This document shows positions 55,202 to 64,000 of a DNA stretch of 64,000 nucleotides, piece after piece. A model generated the notes under the pieces. It worked only from the letters and a program-made list of their open reading frames with translations, made no database searches and was not told where the DNA came from. The DNA is from Terfezia claveryi (lineage: Eukaryota > Ascomycota > Pezizomycetes > Pezizales > Pezizaceae): contig WHUX01000219.1 of the NCBI GenBank assembly GCA_015179025.1, positions 1 to 64,000 of the forward strand, in the 5' to 3' direction. The first letter of the stretch is position 1, and each line of letters opens with the position of its first letter. Both the position numbers and the translations under genes were made by a program.

Positions 55202-58200
55202 ATGTCAAGCTTTGCAGAAGCCTCAGGGTCGGGCAACGACTCAATGAGGCCTCCAGAAGCCCCCAAAAGCACGAACACAACACCCGATCGAAAAATAACC
55301 ACACTCACGACCAAACTAAATGGATTAGACAATTACCCTGAATGGGTCACAACTATGAAACTCTACTTCCAAATGATCCAACTAGGAGACCATCGAGCAT
55401 GGGATATTATCGAAGGAACATACCGAAAACCTCTAGATAAGCCACAAGAATGGCTGGATGGGAATCACTACATTCTTCTTACCATCCTAAAAAATAGCGA
55501 ACCCCAAGTCCGTAGTCGAATTGCGACAGTGGAAAAAGCCAAAGACGCCTGGAATACCCTCAAACAAGCCTATGAAGGAAGAACAGCAACTGAATTCCAT
55601 TCTTTATTAAGAAGCTTGGTATATCTCCACTATGACGATAGAAAACACTCGATCTCAGAGCATATCACAGCATACGAAAAACTCTGGAATACCTTCTCAG
55701 GCATTATCGCTCGAGCAGACCTTACCAAGGATACTGGATTTGGTAAAGGATTACTGGCCTTCTCTAGATGTGAGCAGGTTAAAACCGAATTTCTACTCAT
55801 GTCACTACCTACATTCTACGCAAGTACTGTAGAAAATGTCAGGTCAAAAGAACAAACCTACGACGATACTGCACGGAAAATAAACGAATACATTACCGCT
55901 AGGCAAAAAGGCCAAAACCAACACAAAGAAAACAACAGCAATCCATTGGTTCAAAGAATAGCCTTGAACGATAAACGTTGCAGCTATTGCATAGGTAAGG
56001 GATGGCAAGGTCTCAATCACAATGAGAACGAATGTTATACCAAGAAAAGGGAACAAGGGAATGCTGCCAAACGCCAGAAACGAAAGAAGGATGAAGAAGC
56101 CATTATTGTGCAGATAACAATAGGAAAAGCAGACGGAGGACCAACAGGAGCATACCAATATGATACGGCTGCATCTCATCACACAACAAACGAACTTGGA
56201 AGGCTATCGGAAATACAGGACAATCTCAACCTAGTGGTAAAAGGACATAATGGAGCAGAATCCATCTGTACCACTATGGGTACACTGACACTCCAATGTA
56301 ATGGAAGAACGATATACCACAAAGAATGCCTATATGATCCAACATACAGCAATATCATCAGTGGAGAAAGGATGCCAGATAAACATATCCTACAAGTACA
56401 TGGTAAAGTAGCCAAGCTAAAGAAGGGAGGAAAAATCCTCTACAATATGGAAAGAGACAATAAAGGTGCACTCTGGATAATACCCGACCAGACCCGATTC
56501 CATATATCAATTGCCCAACAAATACCGGCCGCTCAGCCCAAGCAGACATCAGCTGCTCAGCAGATACCGGCCGCCTACCAAACATCGGCTAAACAGCAAA
56601 TGCCAGCTATGACTCCAACTATCCAACAACCATTAGCTGCTTACAACAAATTAATGGCACTACATGAGCGATATGGGCATATTTCCTTCAATACACTAAA
56701 AACCCTCCCGGAATATCAGCTACTAGGAAAAATGATCCAACCAGCAATTGCCTGCGACGCATGCCAACTCAGTAAAGCAACAAAACCAGCAGCTAAAAAG
56801 GAACAAGGAATAAGGACATCCAAACCACTGGAACGATTACATGCAGACTTAATTGGGCCTATAGACCCAATAACCCTTTCCAGCCAATATAGATATCTCC
56901 TACTAGTAACTGATGATTACAGTAGATATATAGTAGCTAGATCTCTAAAGCAAAAAAGCGATGCAGCAGGAGCACTTATTGGAATTATCAATGCCCTGGA
57001 AAACAAAGCTGGCCACCAACATAAAGTCGTCCAAATACAAGCAGACTGGGGGGGCGAGTTCCATACACTCAAGCTCAACACTGAACTACAACAGAGAGGA
57101 ATTACTCTTAAAGAGACAGTACCAAGACACAGCGAGACAAATGCTGTTGCAGAACGCACAAATAGGACCATCATGACCATGAGTAGAACGGCTCTGCTAG
57201 CAGCAAAAATGCCAAAAAACCTCTGGGACAAAGCTGCACAATAGGCAGTGTACACAAAAAACAGAGTTCCCCACAAAGCTCTGAATGGAGGAATACCAAT
57301 TGAAGTACTCTTTAAGAAAAACGCTCTACAAGAGCGAAGCAACCTAAGACCATTCGGCCAAAAAGTCATTTGCTTTAACTATGAGAATAAAGCCTCAGAT
57401 AAATTAGCCCCTCGAGGGTATACTGCTCGAATCGTTGGATATACAACTACATTTGGTACATATATAACGATCAATGAGAAAGGAAAATGCACCTTAGCTA
57501 AAAATCCCGCAAAAGCTCAAGAAAGCGAGCTCGAAAAAGCCCAAGAAAACGAGCTCGGAAAAGATCAAGAATACGAGCTCCGAAAAGGTCAAGAAAGCGA
57601 GCTCGAAAAAACCCAAGAAAGCGAGCTCGGAAAAGCTCAAGAAAGCGAGCTCGAAAAAGCTCAAGAAAGCGAGCTCAGAAAAGCTCAAGAAAGCGAGCTC
57701 GGAAAAGCTCAAGAAAGCGACCTCGGAAAAGCTCAAGAAAGCGAGCTCGGAAAAGCTCAAGAAAGCGACCTCGAAAAGCTCAACAAAGCACTCAAGACTC
57801 CACCCTGCAGCAAGGGAGGCATCGGAAAAGTGCTGCAGAATGGATAGAAGAACTTGGGGAACGAAAATCTAAAAGACAACGAAAGGCCACTGAGAAAGCT
57901 ACGATCAAGGTCACTGAAAAAGCCACGATCAGAATAGTCAACTCTGACCATCCAACAGATGCACAAACCAGATCCTCTGCACAAGCACATGAATGGGCAA
58001 AAGCACGAACTAAAGAAAGAGAGCAATTGCAGAAATATGGCGTATTCACAAGAATCACTAAAGAAGATATCCCAGAAGGGACCAAGATTGTAGACACCAA
58101 ATGGGTCTATACAATAAAGCGAAAATTAGACGGAAGTATTGAGAAATACAAAGCCAGAAAAGTAGGGAGAGGATTTACTCAGGAGGATGGGATCAACTAT

Positions 58201-59474
58201 GATTCCGACAAAACCTACGCACAAATGATGAGATCCGAAACATTGAAAATCCTGCTTATACTGGCCATGTATAAAAAATGGAGAATTCAGCAGTGGGACG
58301 TGGTAGCCGCCTACTTGCAGGCTCTTTTACATCATGATGTCTATATTTCGGATATAAATGAAAATGGAGAGACCGAATACTGGAAGCTTAACAAAGCTCT
58401 ATATGGGCTAAAACAAGCAGGGCATGAGTGGTTTAAGACATTAGAGAAGATTCTAGCACTTGCAGGACTCCATCAATGCATTGGAGATGAAGGGACTTAC
58501 ACAAACCATGATAATTCCTTCATTCTGGGAACTCATGTCGATGACCTTATAGGAATTGCGGATAATGAGACAATACTCAAAGAATTCAAAGAAAAAATCG
58601 AGGAAAAAATTGAGCTTGAAAAGCGTGGGAATCCAGAGAAACTCCTAGGAATTGAGCTTAAGTGGAACAACACAAATACGGAAGTCATAATGACCCAAAA
58701 GGCACTTATAGAAACAATGGCCTCAAAATACCTCCTCCACGGTGAACCGCAACATAAGAATTCCTTACCCATTAATCCAGAAGTATATGGGACTCTAATG
58801 ACCATTTCGAAGATGCTAAGAAATATCAAGCACTTACAGGAGGACTACTTTATATTGCAAGAATGACAAGACCTGAGATATCTATCCATGTCAACCTTCT
58901 GGGACGGCGAGCATCTAAACCTTCCACAACAAATTATAGAGCTGCTTTAACTATTCTCCAATATCTCCAGAACACCAAGCATTTAGGACTAATTCTATGC
59001 AAACCTACGGATTTACACCTCGTTATATATGCAGATGCATCCTACGGTGGTGAACAAGCGAGATCCCAAACAGGAGTACTCATGACTCTCGGTGATCAAC
59101 CAGTAGGATGGTACAGTCGCCGTCAGGATACTGTATCCTTGTCAATCACCGAAGCAGAATATATTGCTGCATGTGAAGGAGCCAAAGATGCAGCTTGGGC
59201 ACAACAACTCCTAGATGAACTTAGATTATCACTAAAACCTACGGTAAAAACAGATAGTGAAGGAACCTTCAACCTAGCTCATACTTCTCGCTGTTTAAGA
59301 CGAACTAGGCATATTGAACATCGATACCACTATCTACGCCAACAAGTGCAAGCAGAAAAATTAGCCATAACAACTATCCCAGGCAAGGAAAATCCAGCGG
59401 ATATTCTTACCAAGATTACGCCCATGGTTACCATTAAAAAATGGCAAGACCGGTGGATGAGATTGGCAGAGTAG
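55202..59474 (+). pseudogene. Copia gag-pol polyprotein, one stop and two 1-bp deletions
   Basis: The first 680 codons are open: gag, zinc-knuckle-like CSYCIGKGWQGLNHNENEC, protease YDTAASHH, pre-integrase HERYGH with CDACQLSK, and integrase with LHADL, QADWGGEF and ETNAVAERTN. TAG at 57242-57244 replaces the Trp of the HWAVYTKN block. The frame continues from 57248 through the octapeptide tract, until a 1-bp deletion near 57772 shifts it. RT with GTHVDDL follows (58027 onward). A second 1-bp deletion near 58790 shifts into the RNase H frame that ends at 59474. Comparison with element 1 identifies each break. All domain signatures are present. Confidence 0.9.
57509..57780 (+). repeat. 24-bp coding repeat (ESELGKAQ) in copia pol, element 2
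   Basis: About eleven octapeptide units (ESELEKAQ, ENELGKDQ, EYELRKGQ and so on) are present, more than in element 1. The frame-breaking deletion lies in the last unit. Confidence 0.82.
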
Positions 59475-59481
59475 AGGAGGG

Positions 59482-59774
59482 TGTAGGAAATACTCTTCCA
59501 ATACATGTGCAACCATGTGAGTACGTCAACAACATATGGACATAGAGGCATGTGGATAAGAAGGCATATGACAACGTACTCAACAACATATGGACATAGA
59601 GGCATGTGGATAAGAAGGCATATGACAAGCATGTGTGAATACGGAGGAGATATGTATATATAGACTGCTAGAACCCCTAAAGCAGAGATATAGATCAAGC
59701 AAGCAATACATCTCTCTTACAGATCAATCCCCAATATCTACGTTCATATATCCTAAGATCTCATAATCCTTACG
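59482..59774 (+). repeat. 3' LTR of copia element 2
   Basis: It matches the 5' LTR of this element with two visible differences and is followed by TCCCC. Confidence 0.9.
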
Positions 59775-59779
59775 TCCCC

Positions 59780-60460
59780 GACGTCGTAAGAAAGCTTAAA
59801 CCGTTCAGCAAGCTCTCACGAGTAAGCTGGCCCGGTTTTCCTAATCCTAAAGAATCAAACTGCAGAATCCCCTGAGGGTCAAGTTCTCTGAACTTCGTCC
59901 TTCAAGAGTGGAGTTTCACCCTCTGACTAATCTACGTTGCAACCGCCCCAACCCGAGTTGGTCCGGCTGCCTAGTTCAGAGGTTAAAGGTTTCTGCCCGA
60001 CATACGGATTGTTGCCACAGCAACAATCACATCATGGGAATTTTGTCAATCACAGTTGGTCAATGGACATGTCGACTTCTGCGAATTTGGCACCACCCTC
60101 TAGGGGTGTTGTCTATGGCCCCATTAAGGACTGGGGCAAGGGCAGCTGCAAGCTGCTTCATAATTTAGTAGTAAGGAGGGGGTGAAGGGGAGAAGGTAGT
60201 ACATAATAGAGAACATGGCTAGCTGGGCTACAATTTCAAAGTTTGGAGAGAAAAGGAGAAAGGCTGTTGGGCAGGCTGTGTCAAATACAGAACTAGTAAG
60301 AGAGAACTAGAAGGGTGAAGGAGACTGGTATAGGTATATTTAGAGAAGAGGAGAAGGTAATTAGGGTAACTAATGGACCTTCGGTAGAGAGGGCAGTTGA
60401 GATATTGGCTAGGGCAGTTGCTATTCAAGGATAGAGCAGCCAACGAGTAGCTGGAAGGGT
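59780..60460. other. Degenerate sequence, no supported gene
   Basis: Short frames such as SWPGFPNPKESNCRIP near 59830 look protein-like but are interrupted. They may belong to an older gene or retroelement in which copia element 2 landed. 60215-60310 is open from an ATG (MASWATISKFGEKRRK) and then closed by stops. Confidence 0.25.
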
Positions 60461-60465
60461 ATAAG

Positions 60466-61287
60466 GTGGAATACCAAATAGCCGACAAGGAGGATGAGAT
60501 ATATAAAAGCATTACAGTCAAACTGGTGAAGGCAACAGAGGGGGCCATGTTTGGGACAGCATACCATTGAACCTTAACTATACCAAAAGGCAAGAGAAAT
60601 GCTGATAAAGAGCAGCTAGTAAGGGGGGTAACGAGGTTGAAGGATATTGGGAAAGAGGAGGGTATGTCAGACAATGAAGCTATGAGGAAGAAGAATAAGA
60701 AGTAGAGATTAGGTGATGTGAAATCCTTAGAAAAGTTGGGACAGAAGATGAGCATAGACATGTTCAAGCCAGCAGTACTAAGAGACTTGGAAGACATCAG
60801 GGCAAATGTCTTTAGAGTTCCTCCCCTAGTATAGAGGCTTCAGGATAGTCAGGTGGAGTGGCTAGCAAAAGGACCTCAGGCAACTATAGACTGGATGGAG
60901 GAGGGAGAAAAGCTACCAAAGGGGTTGAATGGCTCTCACAAACTAAAGGACAGCAAGCATATAGTTAGGGACTTGTCAGAGGAAGAGGTTGAGGGGCTAA
61001 CTACAGAATTAGTTGAAGGTCAAGGCTGGGATAAAGGTCAGGACAAGGATGAAGATATAGAAGATAGTGATGAGGAGATGAGCAAGGAGAAGAAGCATAG
61101 CTTATGGAGGAGGACCCATGAGCCCAAAACTGAGCTTGAAGTAGTGGAGGCTATTTTGGAGAATGTAAAGGTACTGAAGGAGCTGTCTGAGCTAAAAAAG
61201 GAGGAGAGGTCTTGGAGGTCAAAGCAACAAGCTAATATTACTAGGAACTTGGTAAACTCAAAGGGAGATTGCATTAAAGGGGGATAG
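60466..61287 (+). pseudogene. Unknown charged protein, decaying reading frame
   Basis: One frame can be followed for about 270 codons with only three stops, each where Trp would fit (AYH-stop-TLTIPKGKRN, KK-stop-RLGDVKSLEK, LV-stop-RLQDSQVEWLAKG). The 3' part (60853-61287) is open and encodes an acidic, coiled-coil-like tail (ELEVVEAILENVKVLKELSE). No domain is recognised. The pattern (TGG to TAG or TGA) suggests C-to-T type mutation of a formerly coding repeat. Confidence 0.4.
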
Positions 61288-61441
61288 TATACAGACGGAA
61301 TGGTTGAGGGGAAGGGAGGCTGGAAAGCTTTAACAGCATACGTGATAGCTAAGGGGAATCTGGACAGTATCCTGGTAGTAATGGAGGCTGAATGCCATTA
61401 GAGACAGGTATCAGAAGTTAGCATCAGAAAGATTTTAGCTT

Positions 61442-61470
61442 GCGTTGTGTGCACGGCGTGCACACAACGC
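61442..61470. repeat. 29-bp palindrome
   Basis: GCGTTGTGTGCAC, GGC, GTGCACACAACGC is a perfect 13+3+13 inverted repeat. It may be a fold-back scar or two abutting TIRs. Confidence 0.75.
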
Positions 61471-61639
61471 CAATTTGCAAAACTCCGCGTTACAACAAGA
61501 TCTCTCTCACATAACGCACTTTCTACAATGCTGATACTTACAATTCAATCTCGTCTCGCACTCTCACAATATGCAATCGGACGTTGTGTGCCCCATTCCC
61601 AACGTCTTCCTCTTCACACATCCGCTTCCAACACTCTTT

Positions 61640-61760
61640 CACCCAACTCAACATTATGATTACGAGCCTATTACTTGTGACCTTCAGAAGGCAGACTAGT
61701 CCCTCCTCACGTTGTGATTGCAAGCTCATTACCTGTAACCATCTGAAGGCACAATACCCC
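61640..61760. repeat. Direct repeat, about 57 bp, twice
   Basis: ATTATGATTACGAGCCTATT... near 61654 and GTTGTGATTGCAAGCTCATT... near 61712 are diverged copies, each ending near CCCTCCT. Confidence 0.5.
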
Positions 61761-61894
61761 CTCCTAACTGTTGTCATTGACACTGCACTTTTTTACTCTC
61801 GCACCTGCATTTTATGCATTTCCAAAAATGTCTTGATTCTCATGATAATATCTAAATCTAGCTAAATAAACAACTATGATCGCACCCCTAAAAT

Positions 61895-62380
61895 CACCGT
61901 GCAAATAGCCCATATATCCGACCGTGCAAATAGCCCTAGAAATCAGCGTGCAAATAGCCCATATACCCGCGTGCAAATAGCCCTAGAAATCAGCGTGCAA
62001 ATAGCTCATATATCTGCGTGCAAATAGCCCTGGAAATCAGCGTCCAAATAGCCTAGAAGTCAGCGTCCAAATAGCCTAGAAGTCAGCGTCCAAATAGCCC
62101 TAGAAATCAGAGTGCAAATAGCCCATGTATCCGACCGTGCAAATCAGCCTGGAATCCACCGTCCAAATCAGCCTGGTTTCCACCGTCCAAATCAGCCTGG
62201 TTCCACCGCCAAATCAGCCTAGAATCGAGCGAGCAAATCAGCCGGCAATCGAGCAAGCAAATCAGCCCGGAATCGAGCGAGCAAATCAGCCTAGAATTCA
62301 GCGCGCAAATGAGCAAGAAAATGAGCGACAAAATGAGCAAGAAAATGAGCGAGAAAATGAGCGAGCACACAACCTCCGTA
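61895..62380. repeat. Tandem 17-24 bp repeats (CGTGCAAATAGCCC, GAGCGAGCAAATCAGCC)
   Basis: About eight copies of a unit such as CGTGCAAATAGCCCTAGAAATCAG are followed by AATCAGCCTGGAATCGAGCGAGC units and GAGCAAGAAAATGAGC units. The second half matches 49880-50010 in inverted orientation. Confidence 0.7.
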
Positions 62381-62439
62381 CAGTGGTGCAAATAAGCAGA
62401 GAAATCAGTGTATACCGGTATTCTGAAGCAATGACAGGA

Positions 62440-62640
62440 AAAAAACTCTAAGTCCCAGGCGGCCACACTTTTGAAGTAGGGTACCCGCGCGCCCCCTATT
62501 CTCGCGAGCCCCCTAATGTCCAATCCAGTTCCTGCGGTCTCAGAACCAGTTCCTGCTGTCTCAGAACCAGTTCCCGCTATCTGAGGACCAGCCCCCGCTG
62601 TCTAACAATCAGCTCATAGCTGGTGTTGGAATAATCCCTG
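62440..62640 (-). repeat. Inverted relative of 49735-49880
   Basis: CAGTTCCTGCTGTCTCAGAA units, the CCCCCTAATGTCC stretch and GCGGCCACACTTTTGAAGTA correspond to the reverse complement of the block after the second solo LTR. Confidence 0.5.
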
Positions 62641-62659
62641 TGGTGTCGGGTTTGAGCTC

Positions 62660-62950
62660 CTCCAGGCATGGGCACCACCTAGTACGGTGGAGGAAATAGC
62701 TGTATGTGGTAAACATGAACATAGACTGGATTCGGTCAATAATAGACTGGATTCAGTCGGTGATAGACTGGATTCGGTCGGTAATAGACTGGATTCGGTC
62801 GGTAATGACTAGATTGTAGTGCTCCGATAGGATTGTAGTGGTCCGATAGAATTGTAGTAGTTCTAGTAGATGAGGTATTAGTAGTACATAGCTAAAGGGT
62901 CAGGAATACTTAAGAGTGTGGACAATGGACATGATGTGCAGAGAGAACTC
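62660..62950 (+). repeat. Repeat block with GACTGGATTCGGTCGGTAAT units
   Basis: Four copies of a 22-bp unit, TAGACTGGATTCGGTCGGTAA-like (62735-62810), are followed by GATTGTAGTGGTCCGATAG-type units and by GCAGAGAGAACTCGTTAAG. The inverse of the block is at 10280-10700. Confidence 0.6.
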
Positions 62951-62959
62951 GTTAAGTGT

Positions 62960-63075
62960 TCTGTCCCATAGAGCGGTGCGTCCCGCCCACGTGTGGGACG
63001 TCCCATACGCCTGTGGGACGCTAAAGCTGGGTGGGACGTCCCACCCAGCTTTGGCACTAGTGACCGTCCCATCCA
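62960..63075. repeat. GGGACGTCCC palindrome cluster
   Basis: A perfect 30-bp palindrome (AAAGCTGGGTGGGAC and its complement, 63023-63052) sits among further GTGGGACGTCCCA inverted motifs. It could form a strong hairpin. Confidence 0.75.
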
Positions 63076-63660
63076 GCGGTGGAATAATTTTCTAGCATAA
63101 TTATTGCAAGCCGGACAAAATTATTGCATACAGAACTATTCTATCTATGTAAGAGAAACAACCAACCGAAACAACCAAGTGAAACAACCAAGCAAAATAA
63201 CCAAGCAAAATAACCAGACATATATATATAAGATACAAATAAATAAAACAAGCAGTAGTATGATCTAAAAAAAAAACAAATAAATAAAAGAACAGAAATC
63301 AAGTTCTCCAGACTACTATACTATCTATTAAATTATCCCCGAGGACTTGTCAACGCAACAACCACCTTGACAGGACGAGCGCCTGGTCGGATCTCAACAA
63401 CCAGAGCACCTATAGACAAGAGGATAGCACCACGAGAAAGCCCTCGCCGCCCACAACAGTAATATCTACTCGAACCTCGGGGGAACAACTATCGCGACCC
63501 TTTCCCCCTCGATTGAAGCTTTTTCCCCTCCTCCTCGCTCTTCTCTCACTGAAATCTCTCTCTCACGGGCATTGGTCCACGATTCCGCAAGAGCACCCAC
63601 ACCAACAGAGCCGGCCAATACAGCCAAAGATAACTCCCACACCACCAAGCAGCCAATAAC
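63076..63660. other. Leader of the gag-like ORF
   Basis: The part from about 63440 on is shared with the inverted relic at 47680-47930 (TTCAATCGAGGGGGAAAGGG in complement). AACAACCAA-type repeats lie at 63165-63220 and TATATATATAAGATAC at 63221. An LTR end is likely within 63300-63360 but was not fixed. Confidence 0.35.
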
Positions 63661-63661
63661 G

Positions 63662-64000
63662 ATGCCAGGAAAGGGTAAGAGAAAGGACAACCCCGGAAAG
63701 CGGGATCGAGTACAGCCACCACTCAAGACTCGGGTGCCAGTTACCGGACACCCACAGCCACCTCCACAGCCACCTCACCCACAGTCGGCACATCCACAGT
63801 CGGCAAGAGCCACTACTCCCGCCCAGCCACACCGGTCTCCATTCCCCCCTCCACAGCCACCTCATCCACAGTCGGCACAACCACAGTCAGCAACAGCCAC
63901 GACCCCCACCCAGCAAGCCACCGTGGCTGAATATACCGAGACTGACACCAGTGATGACGAGGAGTCAATTGGAGACACCAGGTCAGACACCGACGAGTGC
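63662..64000 (+). CDS. Pro/Gln-rich gag-like protein, N-terminal 113 aa, runs off the window
   Basis: ATG at 63662 opens MPGKGKRKDNPGKRDRVQPP, a basic start, then two rounds of a PPQPPHPQSA.PQSA repeat, then an acidic ETDTSDDEESIGDTRSDTDE segment. It remains open at position 64000. The relic at 47676 shares the first 30 residues and the QATVA...DTS segment. Two dispersed copies with a shared leader point to the gag of an LTR retrotransposon. No capsid or zinc-knuckle part is inside the window to prove it. Confidence 0.45.
   Translation, partial: MPGKGKRKDNPGKRDRVQPPLKTRVPVTGHPQPPPQPPHPQSAHPQSARATTPAQPHRSPFPPPQPPHPQSAQPQSATATTPTQQATVAEYTETDTSDDEESIGDTRSDTDEC

Larger units (their letters stand above)
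54867..59774 (+). mobile_element. Ty1/copia LTR retrotransposon, element 2
   Basis: It has 293-bp LTRs (54867-55159, 59482-59774) differing at two sites by eye, and the target duplication TCCCC (54862-54866, 59775-59779). The primer-binding site is at 55160 and the polypurine tract AGAGGAGGG just before 59482. It is near-identical to element 1 through most of pol, more diverged between about 56390 and 57350. Confidence 0.93.

Noticed and set aside
57242..57244. Programmed stop or recoding signal in copia pol
   Set aside because: Element 1 has sense codons at this position and other stops elsewhere, so these are independent lesions.

Overview
The window looks like a repeat-rich chromosome segment of a filamentous fungus. 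Supporting signs are a short GT-AG intron, FunK1 (fungal-type) kinases, an OTT_1508-type deaminase, fungal hAT, PIF/Harbinger and Pogo-like transposons, and an AT-rich island with a RIP-like look. A truffle-like pezizomycete or a similar TE-inflated genome would fit, but this is inference and I cannot name a species. Intact host genes are very sparse.

Layout. 1-1990 is an AT-rich, gene-free island. 2169-4412 is an intact 747-aa OTT_1508-type deaminase. 4.65-10.7 kb holds a truncated SINE, a decayed PIF/Harbinger transposase with its second ORF, flanking TA-type inverted repeats and a broken small ORF. 10.8-15.9 kb contains a FunK1 relic, a full-length SINE, a LINE RNase H relic and a nearly complete FunK1 kinase gene with two homopolymer frameshifts. 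The full-length SINE, the LINE relic and the FunK1 gene lie between or within two long inverted-repeat arms. 16.1-17.9 kb is a long-TIR DNA element. 18-25.2 kb is gene debris: a possible PD-(D/E)XK-like gene, a kinesin-like fragment and a FunK1 pseudogene, mixed with SINEs and MITEs. 25.7-26.2 kb is a candidate Thr-rich secreted protein. 26.87-31.68 kb is a young Ty1/copia element. 31.9-34.7 kb is an older copia relic whose LTR is split by a second long-TIR element. 35241-37562 is an apparently intact FunK1 kinase gene with one intron. 38.7-41.2 kb is a hAT transposase relic carrying two nested MITEs. 41.2-54.5 kb is a mosaic of minisatellites, solo LTRs, LINE and SINE pieces, hAT miniatures, a gag relic and an unusual array of exon-intron-like units. 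54.87-59.77 kb is a second young copia element. 60-62.6 kb is a decaying coding region of unknown kind plus tandem repeats, and the window ends inside a Pro-rich gag-like ORF.

How the parts relate. The two copia elements are near-identical and have almost identical LTRs, so they inserted recently. Each is broken by only a few point changes. The SINE has poly(A) tails and 9-14 bp target-site duplications, which implies mobilisation by a LINE; LINE RNase H debris is present at three places. The small Pogo-like and hAT-like elements lack transposases and must have moved in trans. The FunK1 kinases are the only host-type family that is itself multiplied here, with four traces.
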